The notes beneath the pieces are model-generated. The model made no database searches. It saw only the letters and a list, made by a program, of their open reading frames with translations, and was not told where the DNA came from. A stretch of DNA of 64,000 nt, taken from contig NZ_FUYS01000012.1 of NCBI RefSeq assembly GCF_900168055.1, positions 61,986 through 125,985 of the forward strand, read 5' to 3'. Shown piece after piece: positions 36,079 to 45,209 of this stretch. Each line of letters starts with the position of its first letter. Positions within the stretch are counted from its first letter, which is position 1. Source of the DNA: Parapedobacter luteus. Lineage in GTDB: Bacteria > Bacteroidota > Bacteroidia > Sphingobacteriales > Sphingobacteriaceae. A program made the translations under genes and the position numbers.

Positions 36079-37284
36079 ATGAGTACACCATCTGTTCTTT
36101 CTGATAGGATCAATAATCTATCTGAATCCGCTACGCTTAAAATGACCAAATTGGGTCGCGAACTTGCAGCAAAGGGCGTCAATGTCATTAGCCTTAGTGT
36201 GGGCGAACCGGACTTCAATACGCCGGCGCATGTAAAACAAGCCGCCAAGCAGGCGCTTGACGAAAACTACACCCGCTATTCCCCGGTGCCCGGATATCCC
36301 GAACTACGTAAGGCCATCGCGAATAAGTTGAAAAACGAAAACGGGCTGGACTATGACGTTTCGCAAATCGTGGTCTCAACGGGTGCCAAACAGTCGCTTT
36401 CTAACGCCATCCTGACGTTGATTAACCCAGGCGATGAAGTCATCATCCCGACACCTTACTGGGTATCTTATTCCGAGATGGTAACGCTTGCCGAAGGCAA
36501 GTCGGTGTTTATCAATACCACAATCGACAGCGATTTTAAGATTACCCCCGAAGAGCTGGAGGCGGCCATCACCCCCAAAAGCAAATTATTCATGTTTTCC
36601 TCACCATGCAACCCTACCGGCAGTGTTTATACCAAGGCCGAACTTGAAGGGTTGGTCCGCGTGTTCGAAAAACATCCTCATATTTATATCATTTCGGATG
36701 AGATTTATGAGCACATCAACTTCATTGGCAAGCATGAATCGATCGCTCAATTTGACAGCATCAAGGACCGCGTCATCCTCATCAACGGCTTCTCGAAAGC
36801 GTTTGCGATGACCGGATGGCGGCTTGGTTATTTGGCTGCCAGCAAAGAAATCGCTGCTGCCAACGACAAGCTGCAAGGACAAACCACGTCAGGTACTTGC
36901 TCTATTGCGCAGCGGGCCGGCATTACCGCCCTGGAACAAGGGCTGGAAACCGTGCAAGAGATGAAGGCGGCCTTTGAACGGCGCAGGGAATTGGTATATA
37001 ACCTTTTGAAAGATATACCAGGTGTAAAGACGAATTTACCTCAGGGGGCTTTTTATTTTTTCCCTGACATCAGCTCGTTTTTTGGCAAAAAAGACGCACA
37101 AGGCCAAATTATAAAAGATTCGGCAGACCTTGCCCTGTACCTGTTGAACGAAGCTCACGTAGCGACCGTTGGGGGCGACTCATTCGGCAACAACAACTAC
37201 ATCCGCTTATCATACGCGGCCTCCGACGACAATCTCACGGAAGCATTGCGCCGGATAAAAGCGGCGTTGGCCAAATTGGCCTGA
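36079..37284 (+). CDS. Aspartate-type PLP-dependent aminotransferase
   Basis: 401 residues. The ATG at 36079 is used; a TTG at 36070 lies inside the promoter box. It is a class I aminotransferase of subgroup I-gamma type: SVGEPDFNTPAHV near the N-terminus, YWVSYSEMV (the Tyr/Trp that stacks on PLP), SPCNPTGSVY (Asn), ISDEIYEH (Asp, Tyr) and the PLP Lys in NGFSKAFAMTGWRLGYLA, with an Arg in NNYIRLSYAAS. It interconverts aspartate/oxaloacetate or related pairs. It is monocistronic and divergent from the cation efflux gene. Confidence 0.93.
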   Translation: MSTPSVLSDRINNLSESATLKMTKLGRELAAKGVNVISLSVGEPDFNTPAHVKQAAKQALDENYTRYSPVPGYPELRKAIANKLKNENGLDYDVSQIVVSTGAKQSLSNAILTLINPGDEVIIPTPYWVSYSEMVTLAEGKSVFINTTIDSDFKITPEELEAAITPKSKLFMFSSPCNPTGSVYTKAELEGLVRVFEKHPHIYIISDEIYEHINFIGKHESIAQFDSIKDRVILINGFSKAFAMTGWRLGYLAASKEIAAANDKLQGQTTSGTCSIAQRAGITALEQGLETVQEMKAAFERRRELVYNLLKDIPGVKTNLPQGAFYFFPDISSFFGKKDAQGQIIKDSADLALYLLNEAHVATVGGDSFGNNNYIRLSYAASDDNLTEALRRIKAALAKLA

Positions 37285-37362
37285 CAGCATAACCGGGGAA
37301 AGACGAACTACCACATAAGCCGTAGATGGAACCGGGTCTCCAAACCCAACTCCGTTTACGGC

Positions 37363-38610
37363 TTACTTGCTCCGTATCGCCTCCACCGGATCAAGCCGCG
37401 CGGCCATAGCCGCGGGCACAATACCCGCAATAAGTCCAATTAGGGTAGACAATATAATGGTAAGCATCACCATTCCCATGTTGACAACAATGGTCAGGTC
37501 GAATGCAAACTTCACCAAAACCGTAAGCAGATACACAACAGACAACCCCATCAGGCCACCGATGAGGCACAAAGCGATGGCCTCGATAAGAAATTGCGAC
37601 AGGATGAAATAGTTCTTGGCGCCTAACGACTTTTGAATGCCGATGATGTGCGTGCGTTCCTTGACGGACACAAACATGATGTTGGCGATACCGAAGCCCC
37701 CCACCAAGATGGAAAATATGCCAATAAAACCGCCGGCTGTATTGATGACCTGAAACATGGCATCCAATTGGGCTGTAATGATAGTGGTTTTGTTGAGTGA
37801 AAAATCATCTTCCTGCTGGGGACGCAACCGGTGAATGGAGCGCATAACACCGCGCAGTTCGCTTTCGGTTTCTTCCAATGATACATTTGGTGCGGCACTC
37901 ACCATGATGGCTGGGCTATACCGCCGGATATTCACCACATTACGTGCAAAATTGAGCGGCACCATAATGACATTATCCATGGATACGTCAAAAATCATCC
38001 CCTCACCTTCCCTTTCAAATATGCCAATCACCGTGATTTTCCGCCCCAGCACCCGGATTGATTTTCCAATGGGTTCTGTGTTGGGGAATAAGCCTTCGGC
38101 TATGGTAGCTCCAATAACCGCCACATTCGTTCCCCGGCTCGATTCAGATTCGGTAAAATAACGGCCGTCCGCAATATCCAGCTCCCGGATGTCATACATT
38201 TCATGAGAAGCTGCCGTGACCGTTACCCCTGAGACGTTGTTATTGAGGTATTGCGCGGTCCGCCCACCGATATCAATAGAAAATGAGATAGCCTCTGCGG
38301 TGGTCATCCTCGCTTTGAGGGCTTCGTAGTCCCGAATGTCCGGCTCCGGACGGTTCACGTATTTCCACCACGGAAAATCCGGACCGCCATCCCATGGCCA
38401 CTTCATTACGTAGATGGTCTTGCTACCTAATTTTTCGACACTGCTTTCCAAGTTTGCACGCAAGGTGTCTACTGCCGAAAACACGCCAATAATAATCAAG
38501 ATACCAATCGTCACGCCAAGTAAGGACAGCAGGGTACGTGTGCGGTTTTCGCGCAGCGCCGAAAACGCAAAGCCAAAACTCTCTCCGATTAATTTCAGGA
38601 ACAATATCAT
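37363..38610 (-). CDS. MacB/FtsX-type ABC transporter permease
   Basis: 415 residues. One N-terminal membrane helix (LLSLLGVTIGILIIIGVFSA) is followed by a large periplasmic MacB_PCD-like domain (about 45-260) and three helices in the FtsX domain (VGGFGIANIMFVSVKERTHI is typical). This is the Lol/MacB fold, which moves substrates from periplasm or inner membrane outward. No ATPase gene adjoins it, so its partner is encoded elsewhere or shared. It is convergent with the aminotransferase gene. Confidence 0.9.
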   Translation of the reverse strand: MILFLKLIGESFGFAFSALRENRTRTLLSLLGVTIGILIIIGVFSAVDTLRANLESSVEKLGSKTIYVMKWPWDGGPDFPWWKYVNRPEPDIRDYEALKARMTTAEAISFSIDIGGRTAQYLNNNVSGVTVTAASHEMYDIRELDIADGRYFTESESSRGTNVAVIGATIAEGLFPNTEPIGKSIRVLGRKITVIGIFEREGEGMIFDVSMDNVIMVPLNFARNVVNIRRYSPAIMVSAAPNVSLEETESELRGVMRSIHRLRPQQEDDFSLNKTTIITAQLDAMFQVINTAGGFIGIFSILVGGFGIANIMFVSVKERTHIIGIQKSLGAKNYFILSQFLIEAIALCLIGGLMGLSVVYLLTVLVKFAFDLTIVVNMGMVMLTIILSTLIGLIAGIVPAAMAARLDPVEAIRSK

Positions 38611-38714
38611 ACGCAGTTAAGACGGCCAATCATTCGTTAAGTTACAGCGAAGATAAACTAATTTTCCAGATAATAATTATACTTATCCTTCACATCGCGT
38701 ATGAAATAATTTTG

Positions 38715-38722
38715 TAACTTTG
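38715..38722 (+). promoter_or_regulatory. -7 box of queA
   Basis: TAACTTTG; the expected leader before the queA ATG at 38785 is about 55-60 nt. No clear -33 element. Confidence 0.5.
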
Positions 38723-38784
38723 CACGCTAATTTATATACGTTGGGCATATATTTTGTGCCGCTATCTAAAATTTTGCATCAACA

Positions 38785-39834
38785 ATGAAGCTATCACAAT
38801 TCAAGTTCAATTTACCCGAATCCCTTATCGCATACGAGCCAACCGAAAGCCGCGACGAATCCCGATTGATGGTGCTCGACCGTAAAACCGGCAAAATAGA
38901 ACACAAAATATTCAAGGACATCCTCAATTATTTTGACGACAAGGATGTCATGATCCTGAATAACACCAAAGTGTTCCCGGCGCGTATGTATGGCAACAAG
39001 GAGAAAACCGGCGCTACCATCGAGGTATTCCTTTTGCGTGAGTTGAATAAAGAACTCCGGTTGTGGGATGTATTGGTGGATCCAGCGCGGAAAATCCGCG
39101 TGGGCAACAAGTTGTATTTTGGCGACGACGACTTGTTGGTGGCCGAAGTGGTAGACAACACAACCTCTCGCGGACGCACTATCCGGTTCCTTTTTGACGG
39201 AACCGATGAGGAGTTTCGCCGCAATATTGAAATACTGGGCGAGACGCCACTGCCCAAATACATCAAGCGCAGGGCTACCCCGGAAGATAAATTCCGGTAT
39301 CAGACGATATTTGCCAAGCATGAAGGTGCTGTGGCAGCCCCTACCGCAGGCCTGCATTTCAGCCGTGAGCTCATGAAACGCCTCGAACTAAAAGGCGTGG
39401 AATTTGCCGAAATCACGCTCCACGTAGGCTTGGGCACCTTCAGGCAGGTGGAAGTGGAGGACCTCACCAAACACAAAATGGATTCGGAGCAATTCGTAAT
39501 CCCTGAAGAAGCCGCAAGGATCGTCAACCAGGCCATAGATGCCAAAAAAAGGGTATGCGCCGTGGGTACCACTTCAATGCGGGCCATTGAATCATCGGTG
39601 TCTGCGGACAAGCACCTAAAACCGGCTAACGAGTGGACCAGTAAATTTATTTATCCACCCTATGATTTCAGCATTGCCAACAGCATGGTTACCAACTTCC
39701 ACACCCCTGAGTCGACGCTATTGGTCATGATTGCTGCGTTTGGCGGCTACGAAAATGTCATGAATGCCTATGAAATAGCCGTCAAGGAGAAATACCGGTT
39801 TTATAGCTATGGCGATGCCATGCTCATCATCTAA
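38785..39834 (+). CDS. queA: S-adenosylmethionine:tRNA ribosyltransferase-isomerase
   Basis: 349 residues. It transfers the ribosyl part of SAM to preQ1 in tRNA to form epoxyqueuosine. Family blocks are complete: [82 protein letters not shown] and [19 protein letters not shown]. The length is normal. The start of ispD follows 22 nt after its stop, so the two are probably co-transcribed. Confidence 0.96.
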   Translation: MKLSQFKFNLPESLIAYEPTESRDESRLMVLDRKTGKIEHKIFKDILNYFDDKDVMILNNTKVFPARMYGNKEKTGATIEVFLLRELNKELRLWDVLVDPARKIRVGNKLYFGDDDLLVAEVVDNTTSRGRTIRFLFDGTDEEFRRNIEILGETPLPKYIKRRATPEDKFRYQTIFAKHEGAVAAPTAGLHFSRELMKRLELKGVEFAEITLHVGLGTFRQVEVEDLTKHKMDSEQFVIPEEAARIVNQAIDAKKRVCAVGTTSMRAIESSVSADKHLKPANEWTSKFIYPPYDFSIANSMVTNFHTPESTLLVMIAAFGGYENVMNAYEIAVKEKYRFYSYGDAMLII

Positions 39835-39856
39835 GCCGGCGAGTTTCGAAAAAATC

Positions 39857-40549
39857 ATGAACTACGCGATCATCGTGGCTGGGGGTACCGGGAGCCGTAT
39901 GAACGCGGATATTCCTAAACAGTTCCTGTCTTTGAAGGGTATGCCTGTCATGATGCATACCCTTCTTGCATTCCACAAAAGCCAAAGCTCACCCTGTATC
40001 ATCGTCGTGCTGCATAAAGACATGCATGATTATTGGTCTGCGCTTTGCGAAACATACCGGTTTGATATACCGCATACGTTGGTAACCGGCGGGGACAGCC
40101 GTTTCAGCAGTGTAAAAAACGGCATCGAAGCTATAAAATCCATGCATGCCAATTTGTCGAACAGCCTGATCGCCGTTCATGACGCCGCGCGTCCGCTGGT
40201 GACGCCCGCATTAATTGATCGGACGTACGAGCAAGCCTCGAATACCGGAACGGCGGCATTGGCCGTGCGAAGTATCAACTCCGTCCGGATTGTGAGCGGC
40301 AACGGGCTAAAGAACAACGCCTGCCGGCGGGAAACTGTTTACCTGATGCAGACTCCCCAAACATTCAACGGTGCTGTCTTATCCGACGCTTACGAGCAAC
40401 CGGAGCATGAAATGTATACAGACGATGCATCTGTGGTAGAAAAAAAAGGGTATCCCATCTCAATCATCGATGGCGACACCCGAAATATTAAAATTACTTT
40501 CCCTGAAGATCTGCGTATCGCAGCGATACTCTTAGAGACAATCGATTAG
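39857..40549 (+). CDS. ispD: 2-C-methyl-D-erythritol 4-phosphate cytidylyltransferase
   Basis: 230 residues. The ATG at 39857 is used (MNYAIIVAGGTGSRMNADIP, the nucleotide-binding G-rich loop); the open frame extends upstream into queA. Later blocks are FLSLKGMPVMMHTL, VHDAARPLV, TPQTFNG and the C-terminal DDASVVEKKGYPISIIDGDTRNIKIT. It makes CDP-methylerythritol in the non-mevalonate isoprenoid pathway. It follows queA, and its stop overlaps the stop of a small converging gene by 3 bases. Confidence 0.93.
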   Translation: MNYAIIVAGGTGSRMNADIPKQFLSLKGMPVMMHTLLAFHKSQSSPCIIVVLHKDMHDYWSALCETYRFDIPHTLVTGGDSRFSSVKNGIEAIKSMHANLSNSLIAVHDAARPLVTPALIDRTYEQASNTGTAALAVRSINSVRIVSGNGLKNNACRRETVYLMQTPQTFNGAVLSDAYEQPEHEMYTDDASVVEKKGYPISIIDGDTRNIKITFPEDLRIAAILLETID

Positions 40550-40698
40550 GCAGCGCTTCGAATAACGCGCAACAAAATCGCAATGATAGCTATCACCAAT
40601 AAAACATGGATAATTCCTCCGGTGTAGTATCCACCAAAAAAGCTTATTGCCCAAACGATAACCAAGATCACGGCAATGATATAAAGCAAATTTCCCAT
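40546..40698 (-). CDS. Small membrane protein, lmo0937 family type
   Basis: A 50-residue frame read directly from the minus strand: it starts MGNLLYIIAVILVIVWAISF, continues FGGYYTGGIIHVLLVIAIIA and ends ILLRVIRSAA. Two hydrophobic helices separated by a GGYYTGG turn match the lmo0937/DUF5670 family of small inner-membrane proteins, often stress-induced and of unknown function. The ATG is at 40698, preceded by nested inverted repeats (40700-40737). Its TAA overlaps the ispD TAG by 3 bases. Confidence 0.85.
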   Translation of the reverse strand: MGNLLYIIAVILVIVWAISFFGGYYTGGIIHVLLVIAIIAILLRVIRSAA

Positions 40699-40699
40699 A

Positions 40700-40737
40700 A
40701 CTGTATAAGGTTAATGATTAACGATTATTTATACAGT
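40700..40737. promoter_or_regulatory. Nested palindromes upstream of the small membrane protein
   Basis: ACTGTATAA (40700-40708) is inverted as TTATACAGT (40729-40737), and inside lies GTTAA-TGA-TTAAC (40710-40722). It is immediately upstream of the ATG at 40698. It could be a regulator site or an mRNA leader structure. Confidence 0.45.
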
Positions 40738-40779
40738 ACAACACCGGCATATAAAAAATGTTTGTCGGCGCCGTTGGTT

Positions 40780-41544
40780 TCAGGCCAGCTCCACCGACAA
40801 GCCATCATATGCCAGGAAAATCCCTTCCGGCAGTTCGGCCTGTACCTCATCGTGGAGCCCCAGTTTGTGGCTAATATGGGTAAAATAGGTTTGTTCGGCG
40901 CCGACTTGCCCCGCAAAGGCGATTGCTTCGTCTAACGTAAAATGGGAAATATGTGCTTCCCGCTGTAGCGCATTGACCACCAATATTTTCGTCCCCCTGA
41001 TTTTCTGCACTTCGGTGTCTTCCACCGTTTTTGCATCGGTGATGTAGGTAAAATCACCTATACGAAATCCCAGGACGGGCATCATGTAATGCATGACCTC
41101 AATCGGGATGATCGGCATCCCAAACAGTGAGAACGGCAATGAAGATATTTCGTGCAGGTTCAGTTGGGGGACACCGGGATATTTTTTGGCTGCGAAGGCA
41201 TAGTAAAACTCCCGCCGAAGGGCTTCATGTACCTCCAGAGCGCCATAAATATCAATGGCGTGGCCCTGTTGGCGGTTGAAGGCCCGCACATCGTCCAATC
41301 CGGCAATATGGTCCTTATGCGAGTGGGTAAACAGAATAGCATCCAAGTGGGTGACGTGCTCACGAAGCATCTGATACCGGAAATCCGGGCCGGTATCGAT
41401 GACAATATTTTTGCCATTCACCTGTATCAATACAGCCGATCGCAACCGCTTATCTTTAGTATTTAAAGAAGTACATACCGCGCAATCACATGCAATCACC
41501 GGGATACCTTGGGATGTTCCTGTTCCTAAAAATCGTATGGTCAA
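40780..41544 (-). CDS. MBL-fold metallohydrolase (PhnP-like)
   Basis: 254 residues. It starts TIRFLGTGTSQGIPVIACDC, with the Cys pair CDCAVC typical of PhnP-type proteins. The dimetal site is HSHKDHIAG (HxHxDH), with His in VMHYMMPVLG, Asp in YITDAKTVED and His in THISHKLG. PhnP relatives cleave cyclic phosphodiesters. The start is a TTG that overlaps the TGA of the upstream gene (TTGA), so translation is coupled. The substrate is unknown. Confidence 0.9.
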   Translation of the reverse strand: MTIRFLGTGTSQGIPVIACDCAVCTSLNTKDKRLRSAVLIQVNGKNIVIDTGPDFRYQMLREHVTHLDAILFTHSHKDHIAGLDDVRAFNRQQGHAIDIYGALEVHEALRREFYYAFAAKKYPGVPQLNLHEISSLPFSLFGMPIIPIEVMHYMMPVLGFRIGDFTYITDAKTVEDTEVQKIRGTKILVVNALQREAHISHFTLDEAIAFAGQVGAEQTYFTHISHKLGLHDEVQAELPEGIFLAYDGLSVELA

Positions 41545-41819
41545 ATCGTTAGCTTAGTTTGTTTGATACTGCGCAAAAATTGCTTTTGCTTCTCATCGAG
41601 TGTCCCACTATCCGTCGGCATATCACGTAATATGCCCATCAGCGCACCGATTTTCATCTCCAGATTCGAAAATCGATTGACGACGACCACTTTACTGCTC
41701 TGCAGCACGCATGCTCCTGTCTTGAAGTTCCCTTTTTCGTACCGCACCCTGTATCCCAGATCTTTCAACAGGGCTTCCAGTTTATCCAGACTATGTTGCG
41801 TATTCGGTAACAACGGCAA
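41541..41819 (-). CDS. Conserved hypothetical protein, 92 residues
   Basis: Not assigned to a named family. Alpha/beta-looking, with LEALLKDLGYRVRYEKGNFK (about 15-34) and a central beta segment CVLQSSKVVVVNRF. There is no signal or membrane segment. The frame opens after a stop directly at TTG (41819), the only plausible start. It overlaps the MBL hydrolase start by 4 bases, which strongly supports a real, co-translated pair. Confidence 0.7.
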   Translation of the reverse strand: MPLLPNTQHSLDKLEALLKDLGYRVRYEKGNFKTGACVLQSSKVVVVNRFSNLEMKIGALMGILRDMPTDSGTLDEKQKQFLRSIKQTKLTI

Positions 41820-41898
41820 TCATTTTTAGTTCTGCCAAAATACGATTCGTCTGATGAAATCGCAAAAGTGTTTTATCCACAATAGCCGTGAGCCGGCA

Positions 41899-42885
41899 TT
41901 AACGGCGGTTGACGATTACCCGTTTGATAAAGTCCTGCATAAAACCCAATCCATAAGCTACCAACTGGATGAATGAGGCAGCCACGCTGAGCAGTGCCAC
42001 CCACGTATCTCGTGTCCTTGCCCAGGCATGGAAAAAGATCAGCGTAGCGTAGGCAAGCAGCAGTATATTGCCGGCAAAAGCAAGTGTACAACCTGCACCT
42101 GCGATGGCATTCCATGCATTGAGCCCCGCCACAATCATCAGAAAGCACACAAATGCCGCCGGAAAAAAATGTACCAGCTTCAGTTCGCGCGGAAAATGTT
42201 TATAAATATTGATTCTGGCCCGACCGAAAAAATGCAGCTGCTTATAAAACTGCCAGAAATCCGTCCGCCGCTTATGATATACCAACGCTTCGGAAATTAA
42301 CCCGATCTTAAAACCCGAAGCCTGGATCCGAATGCTGTATTCGATGTCCTCCCCCAGCCGTGTAAGCTTGAATCCGCCTATCCGCTCCCAGACTTTCCTT
42401 GACACACCCATATTAAAGCTCCTTGGATGAAACGTCCCCAGATGTTTCCTGTTTCCGCGGATGCCACCTGTAGTAAAAGGCGACGTCATGGAATAACTGA
42501 TGGCCTTTTGTACCGGAGTAAAGGACTCATGGGCTGCATCGGGACCACCAAAGGCATCCAGCGGTGTCTTTTTTAGAAACGCGACGACGTTGGAAAGATA
42601 ATCCGGGGGAATGAGGCAATCGGAATCAAAAACAATAAAATAATCGCCCTTGGCACGCGCAAACCCGAAATTACGTGTAAACCCCTGCCCCTCATTGGGC
42701 TTACTATAATAATGTACGTCCAGGCTGTCGCTGTAGCGTTCGACAATGGTTCGCGCGTCATGCATGGAGCCATCCTCAATAACCAGTACCTCGAATGCCG
42801 TGAAGCGTTGATGGGTAAGACTTTCCAGCAGCTCATTAATCTCCTGGGGCCGATTGTACAACGGAATGATGATGGAAAAAAACAT
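41899..42885 (-). CDS. Family 2 glycosyltransferase, membrane-bound
   Basis: 328 residues. The GT-A domain (about 1-230) has the start FFSIIIPLYNRPQEINELLE, the metal-binding VFDSDCLIP (DxD) and a catalytic region around LTRLGEDIEYSIR (ED). Two or three hydrophobic helices follow (about 240-315). It probably adds a sugar to a lipid-linked or surface glycan. A second GT2 gene lies 51 nt upstream in the same direction. Confidence 0.9.
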   Translation of the reverse strand: MFFSIIIPLYNRPQEINELLESLTHQRFTAFEVLVIEDGSMHDARTIVERYSDSLDVHYYSKPNEGQGFTRNFGFARAKGDYFIVFDSDCLIPPDYLSNVVAFLKKTPLDAFGGPDAAHESFTPVQKAISYSMTSPFTTGGIRGNRKHLGTFHPRSFNMGVSRKVWERIGGFKLTRLGEDIEYSIRIQASGFKIGLISEALVYHKRRTDFWQFYKQLHFFGRARINIYKHFPRELKLVHFFPAAFVCFLMIVAGLNAWNAIAGAGCTLAFAGNILLLAYATLIFFHAWARTRDTWVALLSVAASFIQLVAYGLGFMQDFIKRVIVNRR

Positions 42886-42936
42886 AGAACAGGAAAGCCA
42901 ACCTAAAATCGAAAATTTAATATCACAACGCTAACA

Positions 42937-43899
42937 TCAAATCACTTTCTCAATCTGGTAATTGTTGCGATCGGCGCTGTTGCGGGAAACCAGTTCGGCA
43001 ATAAATCCGGTCAGAAACAGCTGTGTTCCCAAAATGATAGCCACCAACGCCAAAAAAAACAGAGGTTGGTCGGTGACGTTCCGGTAAGGACTTTGATTGG
43101 CTATGCTGATCAGTTTTTCAGCGATAAGCCACACGGCAATGATGAAGCCGGCCAGAAAACTCAACACGCCCATTGTACCGAAAAAATGCATCGGCCGCTT
43201 TCCGAATTTGCCGACGAAGAATATCGACAGCAAGTCCAGGAACCCCTTGATAAATCGCCCCGGTCCGAATTTCGTCTTCCCGTATTTCCGCGGGTAATGT
43301 TGCACGACCTGCTCATCAATACGCTTGAAGCCCGCCCATTTGGCAATAACGGGAATATAACGGTGCATCTCACCATACACCTCGATATTCTTCACCACGT
43401 CCTTCTTGTAAGCTTTCAGTCCGCAGTTGAAATCATGGAGATTATGGATACCTGACATCCCCCGGGTGACTGAATTGAACAGTTTGGTAGGAATGGTTTT
43501 ACTTGGCGGATCATGGCGCTGCTTTTTCCAGCCTGATACCAAATCAAACCCCTCCATGGCAACTCTTCGGTATAATTCGGGGATTTCATCAGGACTGTCC
43601 TGTAGGTCGGCGTCCATGGTGATCACGACGTTGCCCTGCGCCGCCGCAAATCCAACATTGAGTGCTGCCGACTTGCCATAATTGCGCCTGAATTTGACAC
43701 CGGTAATTCTCGCATTGACAGCTTTTAACTCCTCAATAACTTCCCAAGAGCCATCGATGCTGCCATCGTCTATCAATATAATTTCATAGCTGAACCGATG
43801 GTCGTCCATCACACGCTGTATCCAAGCCGTTAACTCGGGCAGCGACTCCGCTTCATTGTATAAAGGAATAACGACAGAAATATCCATATCCATAGTCAT
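42937..43899 (-). CDS. Family 2 glycosyltransferase of polyprenyl-phosphate sugar synthase (GtrB/DPM1) type
   Basis: 320 residues. The start is ATG at 43899 (MTMDMDISVVIPLYNEAESL), with another ATG two codons later; the TTG at 43911 overlaps a TAAGTTTG box (43909-43916) and is rejected. Motifs are ITMDADLQDSPDEIP (DxD), the acidic region near HDFNCGLKAYKK and the H-x-x-R-like MHRYIPVIAKW. Two C-terminal membrane helices follow (about 235-305). Such enzymes load glucose, mannose or similar sugars onto undecaprenyl phosphate. It follows the DUF4199 gene in a minus-strand run. Confidence 0.9.
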   Translation of the reverse strand: MTMDMDISVVIPLYNEAESLPELTAWIQRVMDDHRFSYEIILIDDGSIDGSWEVIEELKAVNARITGVKFRRNYGKSAALNVGFAAAQGNVVITMDADLQDSPDEIPELYRRVAMEGFDLVSGWKKQRHDPPSKTIPTKLFNSVTRGMSGIHNLHDFNCGLKAYKKDVVKNIEVYGEMHRYIPVIAKWAGFKRIDEQVVQHYPRKYGKTKFGPGRFIKGFLDLLSIFFVGKFGKRPMHFFGTMGVLSFLAGFIIAVWLIAEKLISIANQSPYRNVTDQPLFFLALVAIILGTQLFLTGFIAELVSRNSADRNNYQIEKVI

Positions 43900-43908
43900 G
43901 CGACGTTG

Positions 43909-43916
43909 CAAACTTA
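43909..43916 (-). promoter_or_regulatory. -7 box before the GtrB-type gene
   Basis: TAAGTTTG on the minus strand, 9 nt before the ATG at 43899. It argues against the upstream TTG start and suggests a very short leader. Confidence 0.4.
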
Positions 43917-43939
43917 GCTAAATCGCATGACATTATCGG

Positions 43940-44521
43940 CTACTCTTCATCGACCTGGGCAAATATGGGCGGATTCCGCTTGAAAATTGCCGCAAAAATC
44001 AGTGCACCGATAAAATACACAATGGCCGCGATGGCCAAGCCCTGAATGAGATCGACCAAGCTGGGATTCACCTGCTTTTCAATACTTTTCTCAGCTTCCT
44101 CGATCATCTTATCGATAACCTCCTGGTCTGAGCTAAAGGCCTCCGCCATCCGCGTGGTAGCGTTCAGCGATGCTTCCCGCATCATATTGGCATAATCCGG
44201 CTCTATCCATTTGGCAAAGGCTGTCGTAAACAGCGTATAGATCACGACCTGCACAAAGAACATCAGGAAGATATTCCCCAGCGCTTCCCGAAACGACCAA
44301 TAACCGCCGATTTTTTTCCGAAGATCCAGCGTGAAATAGACCGCCAACCCGATTCCTACTGCAATGGAAATAAAGCCAAACACGGGACTGGCCAGTGTTG
44401 CCGGAGATGCGTAATACACCAATAGGAAAATAATGACGTTGATCGCCGCCCATATCAGCGCGTTGTTAACTGCAATTTTCCTGGGGTTAACTATTTCAGC
44501 TGTGTTTAGATTTGTTGTCAT
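43940..44521 (-). CDS. DUF4199 family membrane protein
   Basis: 193 residues with four hydrophobic helices (about 20-40, 46-66, 80-100, 160-182) and a charged loop between the last two (about 105-150). The pattern with GYWSFREALGNIFLMFFVQ matches DUF4199, a Bacteroidota inner-membrane family of unknown function. The gene order dihydroorotase-like, acidic protein, DUF4199, GT2 is one I associate with Sphingobacteriaceae genomes, which suggests a conserved linkage. Confidence 0.82.
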   Translation of the reverse strand: MTTNLNTAEIVNPRKIAVNNALIWAAINVIIFLLVYYASPATLASPVFGFISIAVGIGLAVYFTLDLRKKIGGYWSFREALGNIFLMFFVQVVIYTLFTTAFAKWIEPDYANMMREASLNATTRMAEAFSSDQEVIDKMIEEAEKSIEKQVNPSLVDLIQGLAIAAIVYFIGALIFAAIFKRNPPIFAQVDEE

Positions 44522-44538
44522 GGTTCTTTATTTTTGAA

Positions 44539-45207
44539 TTAACGACTATAGGCTACCAGTAAATGATATACGGCCTTGTCAAACGCAGGATTTACACTCG
44601 CCGCAATATATTCCTCCCAGTCCTGTGCCGTGGGGCGCTGCTCATAGAAGAATCCCATCATGGGATAAAACAATTCAGCCAATTCCGTGTCCTGGGAGAT
44701 TTTCGCAGCCACCTCGGCGATTTCGTCATAGGAACTATCCACGAGCAATTGGTTGGCAATGACTGGCTCGTAAATCCGATGCTCATCCTGGAATTCATCC
44801 TCATCCACCAACAAAAATTCTTTGAGGTAATCCTCCAGCTGCGGTTCGATAGCTTCATCTGCACATTCGCGCAAATAAAGCAGCAAATTCAACACTTCCG
44901 TTCCCCGGTCAATGGTCTGGTCTTCGATGGCTTCCCATTCGTCCGACTCCAGGTAGTCGCCCTCCAATTTTTCCACATCCGCAGCGAAAAAATTCATCAA
45001 CAGTAAATCGAACGCGATCTCCCGCAGTTCTTCTAATTTGGGGTGGTCGTCAAACGCCTCATCCAATAGCGCAACCTTCTCCAGGTAGGGTACGTCTGCT
45101 TCAAACACGCCACTGAGCTGAGCCGATAGGCCATCAACGCCGACGCCCGCTATTTCGCCATAAGATTGTAGAGCTGCCTCAAGAGCCCGTTGTATGTGAA
45201 GATCCAT
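44539..45207 (-). CDS. Acidic conserved hypothetical protein
   Basis: 222 residues, strongly acidic (many Asp/Glu, few Lys) and predicted all-helical, with no signal or membrane segment. It is not assigned to a named family. It lies between the dihydroorotase-like gene (2-nt gap) and DUF4199 (17-nt gap), so it belongs to one operon with them. Function unknown. Confidence 0.72.
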   Translation of the reverse strand: MDLHIQRALEAALQSYGEIAGVGVDGLSAQLSGVFEADVPYLEKVALLDEAFDDHPKLEELREIAFDLLLMNFFAADVEKLEGDYLESDEWEAIEDQTIDRGTEVLNLLLYLRECADEAIEPQLEDYLKEFLLVDEDEFQDEHRIYEPVIANQLLVDSSYDEIAEVAAKISQDTELAELFYPMMGFFYEQRPTAQDWEEYIAASVNPAFDKAVYHLLVAYSR

Positions 45208-45209
45208 AG

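Noticed and set aside
37316..37365. Inverted repeat TAAGCCGTA/TACGGCTTA between converging genes
   Set aside because: 32-base loop, no T run, and one arm lies in the permease coding end, so it is a weak terminator candidate at best.
38723..38784. preQ1 riboswitch before queA
   Set aside because: The leader of about 57 nt is A/T-rich and I see no convincing pseudoknot or C-rich core.
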